Source: Nocardia sp. NBC_01503
Lineage (GTDB): Bacteria > Actinomycetota > Actinomycetes > Mycobacteriales > Mycobacteriaceae
Length of the DNA: 64,000 nt
Direction of reading: 5' to 3'
Assembly: GCF_036327755.1 (NCBI RefSeq)
Contig: NZ_CP109596.1
Location: 1,240,001-1,304,000 of the forward strand
The position numbers and the translations under genes are program-made. The notes beneath the pieces were generated by a model that saw only the letters and a list, made by a program, of their open reading frames with translations, was not told the DNA's origin and did not search any database. This document shows, one piece after another, positions 31,850-41,860 of the stretch (position 1 is its first letter; every line of letters starts with the position of its first letter).

Positions 31850-33353
31850 GAACCGATTGTGCAGCATCGGAGTCGGACTCCGGTGCGGCCGGTTGCGATC
31901 GGGTCAGGAGTACGGCCATGACGGTGGCCGCCAGGGTGATGCCCGCGCAGACCCACATCATGGCGCTCATACCGTCCAGGAAGGCGGTCCGCACCTGCTC
32001 GAGCATGCCGGGCGCACCCGTCGCGCGGGCCGCACCGACCCCGGCGTTGACACCGTCGGAGAGGGGTTCGTGGTTGAGCTCGCCCAGGCCGGACCGATAT
32101 TGGGTGGAGAGCACGGTGCCGAGCACGGCGACGCCGATGGTGCCCGCCGCCTGTCGCAGCGCCTGCAGCAGTGCCGATCCGGAGCCCGCGCGGTCGGCGC
32201 TGAGATCGCTCATGGCCAGGCCCATGGAGGCGGGCATGATGAAGCCCATACCGATGCCGACCAGCACCAGTGCCGCGGCCGCGAAGCCGTAGGACGCGTC
32301 CATGGTGATGAGCGCGGCCATGCCGAGTCCCGCTGTGAGGAAACCGAATCCGAGGGTAAGCACCACGCGCAGGCCGAATGCGGGGAGCAGTTTGTCGACG
32401 GTGCGGCTGCCCACCAGGAGTCCGCCGATGAGCGGCAACAGGCGCAGTCCGCTGCCGAGGGTGTCGGTGCCGAGTACGGATTGGAAGTACTGCGGCATGG
32501 TGAAGAACAGGCCGAACATGGCGAAGTTGACGATGACCATATAGACGGTGCCCCAACGGAATCCGGGCGCGCTGAAGAGTCCGAGATCCACCAGCGGATG
32601 CTCGGCTCGGCGCTGCCATCCGATGAAGGCGCCCAGCAGCGCCACCCCGGCCGCTACGGCGGCCCAGCCCAGGCCATTGCCCCAGCCGTCCTGGCCGAGC
32701 CGGATGAAACCGTAGGTGAGGCCGAGCATTCCGGTCGCGGAGAGCGTGATACCGGGCAGGTCGATGCGGAAGATGCTGCCGCTGCTGGATTCCGGGACGA
32801 GCAGGGCGACGGCGATCGCGCCGATGACGACCATCGGGACGTTGATCAGGAATACCGATCCCCACCAGAAGTGCTGCAGCAGCCAGCCGCCGAGGATGGG
32901 GCCCAGCGGCAGTCCGATGGCGGTGGAGGTGATCCAAATAGTCAGCGCGCGTTGCCGTTCCGCGGGCTCGGGGAAGAGTCCGGGCAGTACCGACATGGAC
33001 AGCGGCATCATGGCCGCGGCGGCGATTCCCAGCACCACGCGGGCGGCGATGAGTTGCCCGGAGGAGGCGGCGAAGGCGCAGGCGAGCGAGGCCGCACCGA
33101 ATATCAGTAGCGCGGCGAGCAGGATCCTCTTACGCCCGTACCGGTCGCCGAGTGCGCCCGCGGGGAGCATGACGGCGGCGAGGGCGAGGGTGTACGCGCT
33201 ACTGAACCACTGCAGCGCGCCGGTGTCGGCGTGCAGGTCGACGGCGAGGGTGGGCAGCGCGACGGTCAGCACGGTGACATCGAGGCCGATGGTCAGCATG
33301 GCGACCGCCAGCGCCCCCAGTGCCAGCCAGCGGCGCACTCCTGGCTCATTCAT
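31839..33353 (-). CDS. MFS drug exporter, DHA2 (EmrB/QacA) type
   Basis: A 504-residue transporter with about 14 hydrophobic helices. The motif-A-like GALGDRYGRKRILLAA loop after helix 2 and the motif C sequence STAIGLPLGPILGGWLLQ in helix 5 are classic for drug/proton antiporters of the DHA2 group. It is placed in one operon with its TetR regulator, a common arrangement for inducible multidrug efflux. Substrate cannot be told from sequence. Confidence 0.93.
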   Translation of the reverse strand: MNEPGVRRWLALGALAVAMLTIGLDVTVLTVALPTLAVDLHADTGALQWFSSAYTLALAAVMLPAGALGDRYGRKRILLAALLIFGAASLACAFAASSGQLIAARVVLGIAAAAMMPLSMSVLPGLFPEPAERQRALTIWITSTAIGLPLGPILGGWLLQHFWWGSVFLINVPMVVIGAIAVALLVPESSSGSIFRIDLPGITLSATGMLGLTYGFIRLGQDGWGNGLGWAAVAAGVALLGAFIGWQRRAEHPLVDLGLFSAPGFRWGTVYMVIVNFAMFGLFFTMPQYFQSVLGTDTLGSGLRLLPLIGGLLVGSRTVDKLLPAFGLRVVLTLGFGFLTAGLGMAALITMDASYGFAAAALVLVGIGMGFIMPASMGLAMSDLSADRAGSGSALLQALRQAAGTIGVAVLGTVLSTQYRSGLGELNHEPLSDGVNAGVGAARATGAPGMLEQVRTAFLDGMSAMMWVCAGITLAATVMAVLLTRSQPAAPESDSDAAQSVHVG

Positions 33354-33384
33354 GACAGTTCCAATCAGTTGATTCCAACTAGAT

Positions 33385-33403
33385 AATGAGAGAGTCTCTC
33401 ATT
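33385..33403. promoter_or_regulatory. Putative TetR operator upstream of the MFS/TetR operon
   Basis: AATGAGAGAGTCTCTCATT is a perfect 19-base palindrome, 31 bases upstream of the MFS start codon, in the position of a promoter-overlapping repressor site. Confidence 0.8.
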
Positions 33404-33520
33404 TGAAGGCTGCTGTCAAAACTTGTCGTGTCATCGTTTCCCGCCGCGACAGGCACCGGGCGGACTGTTAGCGTCATCCGGTCAGTTTGGATTTGCCAGC
33501 CCCACAACGGGTCTGGAGAT

Positions 33521-34201
33521 ATGAGGCTCGAAATGACCGACCAGACAATTGAATCCATCGAAACCCCCTTGCACCTGCAAGGACGCGATGCCGTAATCGC
33601 CGCTGCCGCACCGGAAGACTGGCGCGGCGAAACCCCCGACTACCACCTCAGCGCCACCGTCATGCCCGCCGAGCGCACCACGCAACACGCGCCGGATTCA
33701 CTGGAGCACATTGTCGAAGAGCTGGTGAAGGTCTTCGAGATGGAGGTCTCGCATAAGAAGGATCCGGCCAAATGGGTCTCGCTGGTGGCCGAGCACTACC
33801 GCGGGCGGGTCAATGGTGGAGAGTGGCAGGACGCGCAGGAGTTCGCGCGGATCGGGTCGTACAACATCCTGATCGGCGAGAACCCCTACTACCCCGGCGG
33901 GGAGACCTTCGAGTCCTCGCATGACATCTTCCACACCGCCTTCCCGGGCGGATTCTTCTGGGAGGTCCTCGAAGTACTGGCCGGGCCGCCGACCGTCACC
34001 TTCAAATGGCGGCACTGGGGTCGCTACACCGGTGCGTACAAGGGCCATCAGCCGACCGGCGAAATGATCGAGATGACCGGCATCACCATCGCCAAGGTCA
34101 GCGACGATCTGCGCATTCTGGAGCTGGAGCACTTCTACGACAACAACAAGCTGCTGGGCCCGCTCGCGCACGGCTGCCCGGTCGCCAAGTCCGCCGAATA
34201 A
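33521..34201 (+). CDS. SnoaL-like (polyketide cyclase/NTF2-fold) protein
   Basis: A 226-residue protein. The C-terminal half (FHTAFPGGFFWEVLEVLAGPPTVTFKWRHWGRYTGAYKGHQPTGEMIEMTGIT) shows the tandem beta-strand pattern of the SnoaL-like NTF2 fold, with His in FHTAFPGG as polar pocket candidate. The N-terminal 100 residues are polar and helical. The family ranges from polyketide cyclases to small-molecule isomerases; the substrate here is unknown. The start at ATG 33521 follows a GGAG site; ATG at 33533 is equally possible. Confidence 0.8.
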   Translation: MRLEMTDQTIESIETPLHLQGRDAVIAAAAPEDWRGETPDYHLSATVMPAERTTQHAPDSLEHIVEELVKVFEMEVSHKKDPAKWVSLVAEHYRGRVNGGEWQDAQEFARIGSYNILIGENPYYPGGETFESSHDIFHTAFPGGFFWEVLEVLAGPPTVTFKWRHWGRYTGAYKGHQPTGEMIEMTGITIAKVSDDLRILELEHFYDNNKLLGPLAHGCPVAKSAE

Positions 34202-34237
34202 CGTCGTTGCCAGGTTGCGCCTTTAAGCTCGTTGGCG

Positions 34238-35569
34238 ATGAGCATCCGCAGGCATTCGCGCCATAACCCCAGTTCCGCCGGGTATCCCCGGTATCGCGTC
34301 GCTGTCCTCGCCGCCATGGCCGCCGGACTAACCGCGGTCACGGGGGTGTCGTACGCACCGCTACCCGATGCCATGGCGCAACCGCCGACCACCACCACAC
34401 CGACGCCGTTCACCACGCCCAACACCGACAATTGCCCGAATAAGACCACTCCCCCGGCGCCGATCGACACCTCCGAGGTGCCCGCTCCGGGCGAGACCGC
34501 ACCCAAGCCGCTGCCGATTCCCAACCCGCCGATCGGCGGGGACCGGCTGGGCAGTTGCGGGGTGGTGCTGCCCGCGGGCGCACCCGGTCTGCCGGAGGGA
34601 ATTTCGGCGACGGCGTGGGTGGTGTCGGATCTGGATACCGGCAAGGTGCTCGCGGCCAAGGATCCACACGGCCGGTATCGGCCCGCCTCCACCATCAAGG
34701 TGCTGCTGGCCGATGTGGCCTTGCGCGTACTGGATTTGAACAAGGTGGTGGTCGGCACCCAGGAGGACGCGAATGTCGACGGCACCCGGGTCGGTATCGG
34801 CCCGGGTGGGCGCTACACCAATCGGCAGCTGTTCCAGGCGCTCATCATGGCATCGGGAAATGATGCGGCGCATGCCATTTCGGCACAGCTGGGTGGCGAC
34901 GAGGCGGCCGTGGCCAAAATGAACGATATGGCACAGCGGTTGCGCGCCTTGGATACTCGGGCCGCGACACCGTCCGGATTGGATGGTCCGGGGATGAGCA
35001 CTTCGGCGTACGACCTGTCCCTCATGTTCCGCGATGCCATGACGCTGCCGCTCTTCGCGGAGTTGATCCACACCGAACAGGTGGACTTCCCGGGCTATCC
35101 GGCCGATCCGAAGAACACCGATGACAAGGATCATCCGGGCTATCCGATCGGCAACGACAACCATCTGCTGTTCGAATACGACGGTGCGCTGGGCGGTAAG
35201 ACCGGCTACACCGACGATGCCAGGCAGACCTTCGTGGCGGGTGCGCAGCGCAATGGCCATCGGCTGGCGGTGACGCTGTTGAAGGCCGATGTGCTGCCGT
35301 TCCGTCCCTGGGAGCAGGCGGCGAAACTGCTGGACTACGCCTTCGCGCTGCCCTCGGGCGCGAGTGTGGGGAACCTGCCGGAGGTGAGTGCCAAATCGGT
35401 GGATTCGACCGTGGTGGTGGCGAGTCCGCCGGTGGTGGCCGCCACCGAGGCATCCGATGATTCCGGCTCGAACCATCGCGGGCTGCGCAACACCCTGATT
35501 GTCGGCGGCATCATTCTGGTGCTGGTGCTGCTGGCCGGTGCGCGTCGAATGAACCGCCCCAGGCGCTGA
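34238..35569 (+). CDS. D-alanyl-D-alanine carboxypeptidase (PBP, S11 family)
   Basis: A 443-residue protein. An N-terminal hydrophobic segment leads to a proline- and threonine-rich linker, then the DD-carboxypeptidase domain: the catalytic SXXK motif (STIK, Ser151-Lys154), SGN (206-208) and KTG (321-323). A C-terminal transmembrane helix (TLIVGGIILVLVLLAG) follows, ended by basic residues, so it is probably anchored with the active site outside. It trims the terminal D-Ala of peptidoglycan stem peptides. It corresponds by neighbourhood to DacB1 (Rv3330). Confidence 0.93.
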   Translation: MSIRRHSRHNPSSAGYPRYRVAVLAAMAAGLTAVTGVSYAPLPDAMAQPPTTTTPTPFTTPNTDNCPNKTTPPAPIDTSEVPAPGETAPKPLPIPNPPIGGDRLGSCGVVLPAGAPGLPEGISATAWVVSDLDTGKVLAAKDPHGRYRPASTIKVLLADVALRVLDLNKVVVGTQEDANVDGTRVGIGPGGRYTNRQLFQALIMASGNDAAHAISAQLGGDEAAVAKMNDMAQRLRALDTRAATPSGLDGPGMSTSAYDLSLMFRDAMTLPLFAELIHTEQVDFPGYPADPKNTDDKDHPGYPIGNDNHLLFEYDGALGGKTGYTDDARQTFVAGAQRNGHRLAVTLLKADVLPFRPWEQAAKLLDYAFALPSGASVGNLPEVSAKSVDSTVVVASPPVVAATEASDDSGSNHRGLRNTLIVGGIILVLVLLAGARRMNRPRR

Positions 35570-35581
35570 TCGGCCGGGGGT

Positions 35582-36601
35582 TCAGCGTCGGCGCAGCACC
35601 GAAATCGCCGCTCCGGCAAGCGCTCCCGCACCCAGCAGGGCCGCCGCCGCACCGGCCGTGATCCCGGGGCCCGCGCCCCGGGGTTCGATAATGGCCGGTG
35701 CCGGTGGCGGAATATCCGCCGGCACATCGTTTTCGGTCGCGGTGGCGGCCCAGGCGGTGGCGAAGAGAATGATTCGCGCGGTGAAGTAGCTGAAGACCAT
35801 CAGGCCGATGATCGGGCCGAAGGTGACGCCGGCCGGTCCGTTCACCACCGACCGCAGAATGATCGAGGCGAGTTGTTTGAACCCCTCGAAGACGATCGCG
35901 GCGATCAGGGCCGCCCGCGCCGCGCTGCGGAAGGTGACCGGATGCCGGGGCATGCGCGCGATGATCCAGACGAAGACCGCCCAGTTGGCGCCGATCGCCA
36001 ACAGTAGCGACAGCAGGGTCAACAGCAGTGTGATGAGCGATGATTCGCTGACATGCCAGCGCGCCAGCAGTGTGCTGATCAGTCCGCTGGAGGCCAGTAC
36101 CGACAGGCCGAGGGAGATACCGATGGCCAGGAACAAGCCGAGCAGCGCGAGCAGGTCCGAGAGCTTGGATTTGGCCCAATTGCCCGCCTGGTACGGCTGG
36201 TCCCACTGTTCGGTGAGCGCGGCCCGCAGGTTGCCGATCCAGCCGAGTCCGGCGTACGCGCCCGCCGCCAGACCGATCAAGCCGACCCCGGTGCGCGAGC
36301 GCACCGCCTCATTGATCAGGTCGTTGACCTGGTCGCCCGCCGAGCCGGGAATGTTCTCGACGATCTTGTCCTGAAGTTCGGTGAGCAGCTGGGGGTTTCG
36401 GGACAGCACGAAACCCGCGACCGCGAAACCCACCATCAGCAGCGGAAACAGCGACAGCACAGTGAAATACGTAATGCCCGCCGCGTAATAGTCACCACGC
36501 TGGCGTTGATAACGCCCCGCGGCCCGCACCATATGGTCGAGCCAGTGCCGCTTCTGGATCTCCCGCTCGATCCACGCTTGGATCCTGCCGAACACCGCCA
36601 C
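35582..36601 (-). CDS. YihY/BrkB family inner-membrane protein
   Basis: A 339-residue protein with about six hydrophobic helices: RGDYYAAGITYFTVLSLFPLLMVGFAVAGFVLS, then GLIGLAAGAYAGLGWIGNLRAALTEQWDQ, and two more pairs. The YYAAGITYFTVLSLFPLL start and GLGWIGNLR segment are typical of the YihY/BrkB group (not an RNase despite old names). Matches the Rv3335c gene, which also precedes trpS. The convergent dacB-like gene ends 12 bases away. Confidence 0.87.
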   Translation of the reverse strand: MAVFGRIQAWIEREIQKRHWLDHMVRAAGRYQRQRGDYYAAGITYFTVLSLFPLLMVGFAVAGFVLSRNPQLLTELQDKIVENIPGSAGDQVNDLINEAVRSRTGVGLIGLAAGAYAGLGWIGNLRAALTEQWDQPYQAGNWAKSKLSDLLALLGLFLAIGISLGLSVLASSGLISTLLARWHVSESSLITLLLTLLSLLLAIGANWAVFVWIIARMPRHPVTFRSAARAALIAAIVFEGFKQLASIILRSVVNGPAGVTFGPIIGLMVFSYFTARIILFATAWAATATENDVPADIPPPAPAIIEPRGAGPGITAGAAAALLGAGALAGAAISVLRRR

Positions 36602-36809
36602 CTCCGCAACGCCCGGCGCGCGGTGCGAGACCGGCGGCGGTGGCCGTCCGGTATCGCACCCGCGCGTTTCGTTCTACCGGCGAACTACCTCGCGCACGCG
36701 GAAGTAAACATGTTCGCCCTGGTCAGGCATACACTCTCGCATCTCCCGGCGCGTGCGCACGGGAACTGCGCTGCGCGTCGGCCGAATCGCGACCTTCGCC
36801 ACAGCTGGA

Positions 36810-37862
<1,053 letters not shown>

Positions 37863-37883
37863 TCAAGGGTTTATTTGCCTGGG

Positions 37884-38816
37884 TCAGCCCACCCGCGCCG
37901 CGTACGAGAGCGGGTCCACGCCGGGCATGCTGGAGCGTCCGGCGGCGATGAGTCGCTGTTCGCGGCGGGTGGCGAGCCGGTACAGCGGATAGCTGGGTCC
38001 GGTCAGCGAACCGCGCAGCAGTTTCGGGGCGAGCGGCGGCGAGATATGTGCGGTGCGGACCGCCTGGGCCAGGCCGCGGCAGGCGATCTCCTCGCGCAGG
38101 CCCCAGTTCAGGCCGTACATTTCGCGGATGCGCGGCGGGAGGCTGCTCTGCACGAGCAGGTTGAAGCCGCCGAGTGCCTGTTGCACCGGTATGGGCATCG
38201 GGTAGGCGATGCGCTGACCCATGAGATAGGAGCCGACGAGTTTGGCTTCCTCGGTCAGGAAGGGTTCATCGGAGGCGAGGTAGCCGTCGAAGTAGTCGCG
38301 GAAGCCCGCGTAATCGGCGGGCGCGGCCTCGCGCGGCATGCCGAAGAGTTCACCCCAGCGGCAGTAGTCCTGGTAGAGGCCCTCGCGCTCGCCCGGGGTG
38401 AGTTTGCGGACCAGCAGATCATGCATGACCTCGGCGGAGTCGAAGGTGAAGGCCATGGTCATGAACATCAGCTGCGGATCGTGTGCGGAGTAGCGGGTGC
38501 CGCGGGGATTGTGCGTGCCCGCGTCCTCGGGGAGTGCGCCCTGGACGGGGGCGTGCCGCTTGGCGGTGAAGGTGCGGGCCCGGTCGGCCTCCTCGCGGGT
38601 GCCGAGTGAGACGGCTTCGAAGAGCTTGCCGGTCAAGGCGAGTCGCGTGTACGGCGTGGTCCGATGCTGGGTGTTCTCCGCGGTGCCGACGTAGAGCAGT
38701 GGGTGGACGGCCCCGATCACCAGGGCGCGCTGTCCGTAGGTGAGACCCACCGCGCGCTTGCGCATGACGCGTCTGATCATCGAATCGTCGGAGAAGTAAC
38801 CGGACTGTGCAGGCAT
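37884..38816 (-). CDS. MpaB/DUF2236-type oxygenase
   Basis: A 310-residue protein of the DUF2236 (ER-bound oxygenase MpaB / rubber oxygenase) family. The N-terminus YFSDDSMIRRVMRKRAVGLTYGQRALVIGAVHPLLYVGTAENT carries the conserved Arg and His residues; HDPQLMFMTMAFTFDSAEVMH continues the haem-binding bundle, and the YCRWGELFGMPR segment follows. Such proteins are haem-dependent oxygenases; the substrate is unknown. The ATG at 38816 has a perfect AGGAGG site; the longer in-frame version is not needed. It is paired with the divergent TetR gene. Confidence 0.88.
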   Translation of the reverse strand: MPAQSGYFSDDSMIRRVMRKRAVGLTYGQRALVIGAVHPLLYVGTAENTQHRTTPYTRLALTGKLFEAVSLGTREEADRARTFTAKRHAPVQGALPEDAGTHNPRGTRYSAHDPQLMFMTMAFTFDSAEVMHDLLVRKLTPGEREGLYQDYCRWGELFGMPREAAPADYAGFRDYFDGYLASDEPFLTEEAKLVGSYLMGQRIAYPMPIPVQQALGGFNLLVQSSLPPRIREMYGLNWGLREEIACRGLAQAVRTAHISPPLAPKLLRGSLTGPSYPLYRLATRREQRLIAAGRSSMPGVDPLSYAARVG

Positions 38817-38871
38817 CGTTGCCTCCTGGGGGCGGTGTGGCGCGCGCCACGTCATCTGGCAATAGCGTCCC

Positions 38872-38908
38872 CCAGAATCACAATTCTGGCAAGAGCTACC
38901 ACCAGAAT
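38872..38908. promoter_or_regulatory. Putative TetR operator: CCAGAAT repeats
   Basis: CCAGAAT-CACA-ATTCTGG (38872-38889) is an inverted repeat, and a third CCAGAAT occurs at 38902-38908. The group lies in the 115-base gap between the divergent MpaB-type oxygenase and TetR genes, close to the latter's GTG start. Confidence 0.7.
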
Positions 38909-38931
38909 TGCCGCCGTGTGAGAATCAACCC

Positions 38932-39570
38932 GTGACCGGGCAACGGACCTATGGCGGAATCTCCGCGGCGGAGCGCCGCGCCCAGCGCCGCACCGCCCTG
39001 CTCGACGCCGCCCTCGATATCCTCGGCAGCCAGGGGCTGGACAAACTCACCGTCTCCGCCCTGTGCGCGGGCGCGGGCCTGAACGAGCGCTACTACTACG
39101 AGAACTTCGACAGCCGCGATGCCGTACTGTCCGCGCTGTTCGACACCGTCTCCGAAGAGCTGGCCACCGCGGTGATCACCGCCGTCCAGACGGCCCCGGA
39201 CACGCCCCGGGCCAAGGCGCACGCCGCCATTACCGCGGGTATCGAACTCCTCACCGACGACCCGCGAAAAGCCCACGTGGCCTTGATAGTCAGCTCCGCC
39301 ACCCCCGAACTGCGCACCCGCACAGTCCATACCACCAGGGCCTTCGCCAATCTCGTCGCCGCGGAGGGAATCGACTTCTACGGCCTCACCGAAGTCGATC
39401 CCGATCCCGTAATCAGCTTCCGTGCAACCTATCTGGTGGGCGGCCTGGTCCAAACCCTCACCGCCTGGCGACAGGGCGACCTGCCCCTCACTCGGGCCGA
39501 GTTGATCGACCACACCACCGACGTCTTCGTCCTACTCGGCGAAGACCTCGCCGCGCGCCTGCGACCCTAG
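38932..39570 (+). CDS. TetR family regulator, divergent from the oxygenase
   Basis: A 212-residue TetR protein. The HTH lies at about residues 20-60: ALLDAALDILGSQGLDKLTVSALCAGAGLNERYYYENFDSRDAVL, with the unusual double-Tyr recognition segment NERYYYENF. The rest is helical. The GTG at 38932 is chosen because the domain starts soon after. A 10-bp terminator-like hairpin follows at 39584. Confidence 0.88.
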   Translation: MTGQRTYGGISAAERRAQRRTALLDAALDILGSQGLDKLTVSALCAGAGLNERYYYENFDSRDAVLSALFDTVSEELATAVITAVQTAPDTPRAKAHAAITAGIELLTDDPRKAHVALIVSSATPELRTRTVHTTRAFANLVAAEGIDFYGLTEVDPDPVISFRATYLVGGLVQTLTAWRQGDLPLTRAELIDHTTDVFVLLGEDLAARLRP

Positions 39571-39583
39571 CCCGAAACGCACA

Positions 39584-39611
39584 GCGCCCCTGGCGAATTC
39601 ACCAGGGGCGC
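39584..39611. terminator. GCGCCCCTGG hairpin between convergent genes
   Basis: GCGCCCCTGG and CCAGGGGCGC form a perfect 10-bp stem with an eight-base loop, 13 bases after the TetR stop and just beyond the phosphoesterase stop, able to serve both genes. Confidence 0.75.
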
Positions 39612-39624
39612 GATCAGGCGGAGA

Positions 39625-41232
39625 TCAGTTCTCGGCACCGGTCCTGGGGTCCAGGAGCAGGGTGGGCTGGTTCGCCTTGAAGTCGAACATCGGGTCCAGC
39701 GCACCCGCGCGAGCATCGTAGGAGTCGTTGCCGATTCGGCCGGTCTTCCAGTTGTCCTCGATGAATCGCAGGATGGACGACTGGTCGGTCACCGAGTGAT
39801 CCACGAAATTCGGCTTGGCGTAGGGGGATACGACCAGCAGCGGCAGGCGGGGGCCGTACCCGCACCGACCCTGGAAGGTCGCGGGCTTGGCAGCATCACC
39901 GCAGACGCCGGGGCCGTTGAGCGCGTCCTCCGCCGACGCGGAGGACAGGCCCGCGGGGGCCGCCTTGTGGTCGTACCAGCCGTCGGAGTCGTCGTAGGCG
40001 ATGACTACCGCGGTGTCCTTCCAGTCGGGGAGTTTCTGGAGGTGGTTGATGGTCTCCACCAGGAACTGCTGCTCGTCCAGGGGATCGGAGTAGGCGGCGT
40101 GACCGTCCTGGTAGCCGGGGGCCTTCAGATAGCTGACGGCGGGCAGGTGGTCGGCATCGGCGGCGGCCCAGAAGTCGCTCAGATCGTACTGGTGGTTGGC
40201 CTGATCGCTCTGGCCGATCTTCTCGACCGAACTCGGCGGCAGATGATGCGGGTTGGCGGTGGAGGCGTAGTACTGGAAGGGCTCGTGATGCGGGATGTAG
40301 TCGCCCTTGGTGTCGAAGGCCTTGTCACCGGTTTTGCCGGTTCCGCCCAGTGCCACACCGACATTGTGGGTGGTCCCGCAGATCGCCTTGCCGTCCTTGG
40401 TCTCGGTCGGTTTGAAGCCGCCCTGGAAGAAGCCCCAGCTGATGTTCTTCTGGTTCAGCAGGTCACCGATATTGGTGCCGGTGAGTTGCACCTGGTCGCG
40501 GCTGGAGCAGTCGTCGCCGAAGGGCTGCGGATCGCCGATGATGGAGCCCTGACCGCCGCCGGCGTTGTCGAGCACCTCGCCCTCGGTGAACGGCTTGCCG
40601 TCGGGCATGAATTCCTTTGTGACACCGTGAGTCTGGCCGGAGACCAGGTTGATCGCGCCGGGCGCGGACGGGCCGAAGGTGGTGTTGTAGGAGTTGTCGC
40701 TCATGGCGAAGTGCTGCGCGTAATTCCACAGCGCCGTAACGGAATTGCCGTCGTAGTAGTCCATCACCATGCCGGGCGCGCCGAAGGTCGGCGGTTTGCA
40801 GGCGGCCACTTCGGTGTGTTCGACGAACTGATCCATCTTGCCGCCGTTGAACGCGGCTTGCTCGTCCTTGTACTCGTGGTCCTGATCGCAGGTGACCTGC
40901 TGGGCCGGACCGCCGAGCCGCTGCGGCTGGAACTTGTTCGGGTTCTTGGTCAGCAGATCCGCGGTGAGCCCGTCCACGGACGGCGTGTTCGGCAGCGCGG
41001 TGAACTGGGTGCCGTCGGTATTGGCGGCCTTGGGGTAGGTGCCGAAGTAGTGGTCGAAGGAGACGTTCTCCTGGAAGATCACCACCAGATGTTTGATCGG
41101 CGTCGCGGTCTCCGCGGCCGAATTGCCGTCCGAGGAGCCGGAACACGCGGTCGCGGTGAGCGCCAGCAGTGCGGTGCAGGCGGCTGCGGCACGTGTCCGC
41201 CGGACGATGCGTCGGCGAGCCGAGGCAGACAT
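39625..41232 (-). CDS. Secreted phosphoesterase (phospholipase C / acid phosphatase family)
   Basis: A 535-residue PF04185-type phosphoesterase. The start at 41232 follows a GGGAGG site and gives a twin-Arg-like, basic N-terminus (ARRRIVRRTRAAAACTALLAL) ending in an imperfect lipobox TATACSG, so a lipoprotein is possible. The active-site region is HLVVIFQENVSFDHYFGTYP with the metal-binding Glu/Asn and His. SDNSYNTTFGPSAPGAINLVSGQTHG and VIAYDDSDGWYDH supply further ligands. Close relatives include mycobacterial phospholipases C and acid phosphatases; the exact substrate is not determined. Confidence 0.85.
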   Translation of the reverse strand: MSASARRRIVRRTRAAAACTALLALTATACSGSSDGNSAAETATPIKHLVVIFQENVSFDHYFGTYPKAANTDGTQFTALPNTPSVDGLTADLLTKNPNKFQPQRLGGPAQQVTCDQDHEYKDEQAAFNGGKMDQFVEHTEVAACKPPTFGAPGMVMDYYDGNSVTALWNYAQHFAMSDNSYNTTFGPSAPGAINLVSGQTHGVTKEFMPDGKPFTEGEVLDNAGGGQGSIIGDPQPFGDDCSSRDQVQLTGTNIGDLLNQKNISWGFFQGGFKPTETKDGKAICGTTHNVGVALGGTGKTGDKAFDTKGDYIPHHEPFQYYASTANPHHLPPSSVEKIGQSDQANHQYDLSDFWAAADADHLPAVSYLKAPGYQDGHAAYSDPLDEQQFLVETINHLQKLPDWKDTAVVIAYDDSDGWYDHKAAPAGLSSASAEDALNGPGVCGDAAKPATFQGRCGYGPRLPLLVVSPYAKPNFVDHSVTDQSSILRFIEDNWKTGRIGNDSYDARAGALDPMFDFKANQPTLLLDPRTGAEN

Positions 41233-41249
41233 GGGACCTCCCAGTGTTC

Positions 41250-41271
41250 GGATCGCGAAGTTCCGCGATCC
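41250..41271. promoter_or_regulatory. Inverted repeat upstream of the phosphoesterase gene
   Basis: GGATCGCG-AAGTTC-CGCGATCC is an eight-base inverted repeat 18 bases upstream of the start codon. It could be an operator, though no regulator is adjacent. Confidence 0.45.
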
Positions 41272-41359
41272 CGGTAGCGTGACCATGTCAGCGCCTGTCA
41301 CACATAGGTGTTCGGGGAGATGGCGGGGCGGGGAAACTCCGGTTAACCCCGCCTGTCCA

Positions 41360-41860
41360 TCAGCTGTGAGTTGGCTGCGAACGCAGTGCCACCGCGTCGA
41401 TTCCGCCCGGCGCGGCATCCTGCAGGATCACCCGCAACGCGATGCCCTTACCCGCCCAGTGCGCGGCGGCATCGATCATGGCCTCCCCGAACCATTCTCG
41501 CTCGTCCGGCTGATCCGCCAGCAGCAGCGCCGCATTCCGAACCACCACCACGTATCCCGCGGCGGGACCGACGAAATCATCCAGATCCCGCAGACATTCG
41601 TCGAAGGCATCCTTGTTCTGCCCGAAGTAGTACGGGAACTGAAACGCCGCCGCGAACTCATCGAAAACCTCTGCGACCGTACGCATCTTGCGCCCTCGCA
41701 ACTCACGAGAGAGGTAATCGTCCGGCAATTGCGCCCGCACCCCGGAGAATTCGGCCGCTCCCAAGGGCAGCACCCCCAACACCGGCGGTGCGCCCTTACC
41801 CGCTTCCGCGGAAACGGTTGCGACGGAGAGGAACTGCGAGAGCGTCATAGCCTCGGTCAT
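41360..41860 (-). CDS. Barstar-family ribonuclease inhibitor
   Basis: A 166-residue cytoplasmic protein. Residues of about 55-165 match the barstar family: GRKMRTVAEVFDEFAAAFQFPYYFGQNKDAFDECLRDLDDF is the inhibitor helix region, with FPYYFGQNKDAFDECL. About 55 N-terminal residues are not part of that fold. It starts on the stop of the preceding ribonuclease gene (TGATG), which strongly implies that it neutralises that enzyme inside the cell. Confidence 0.9.
   Translation of the reverse strand: MTEAMTLSQFLSVATVSAEAGKGAPPVLGVLPLGAAEFSGVRAQLPDDYLSRELRGRKMRTVAEVFDEFAAAFQFPYYFGQNKDAFDECLRDLDDFVGPAAGYVVVVRNAALLLADQPDEREWFGEAMIDAAAHWAGKGIALRVILQDAAPGGIDAVALRSQPTHS

Noticed and set aside
39796..41277. 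A 493-codon open frame antisense to the phosphoesterase gene
   Set aside because: No recognisable domain, and the minus strand carries the well-conserved phosphoesterase motifs.
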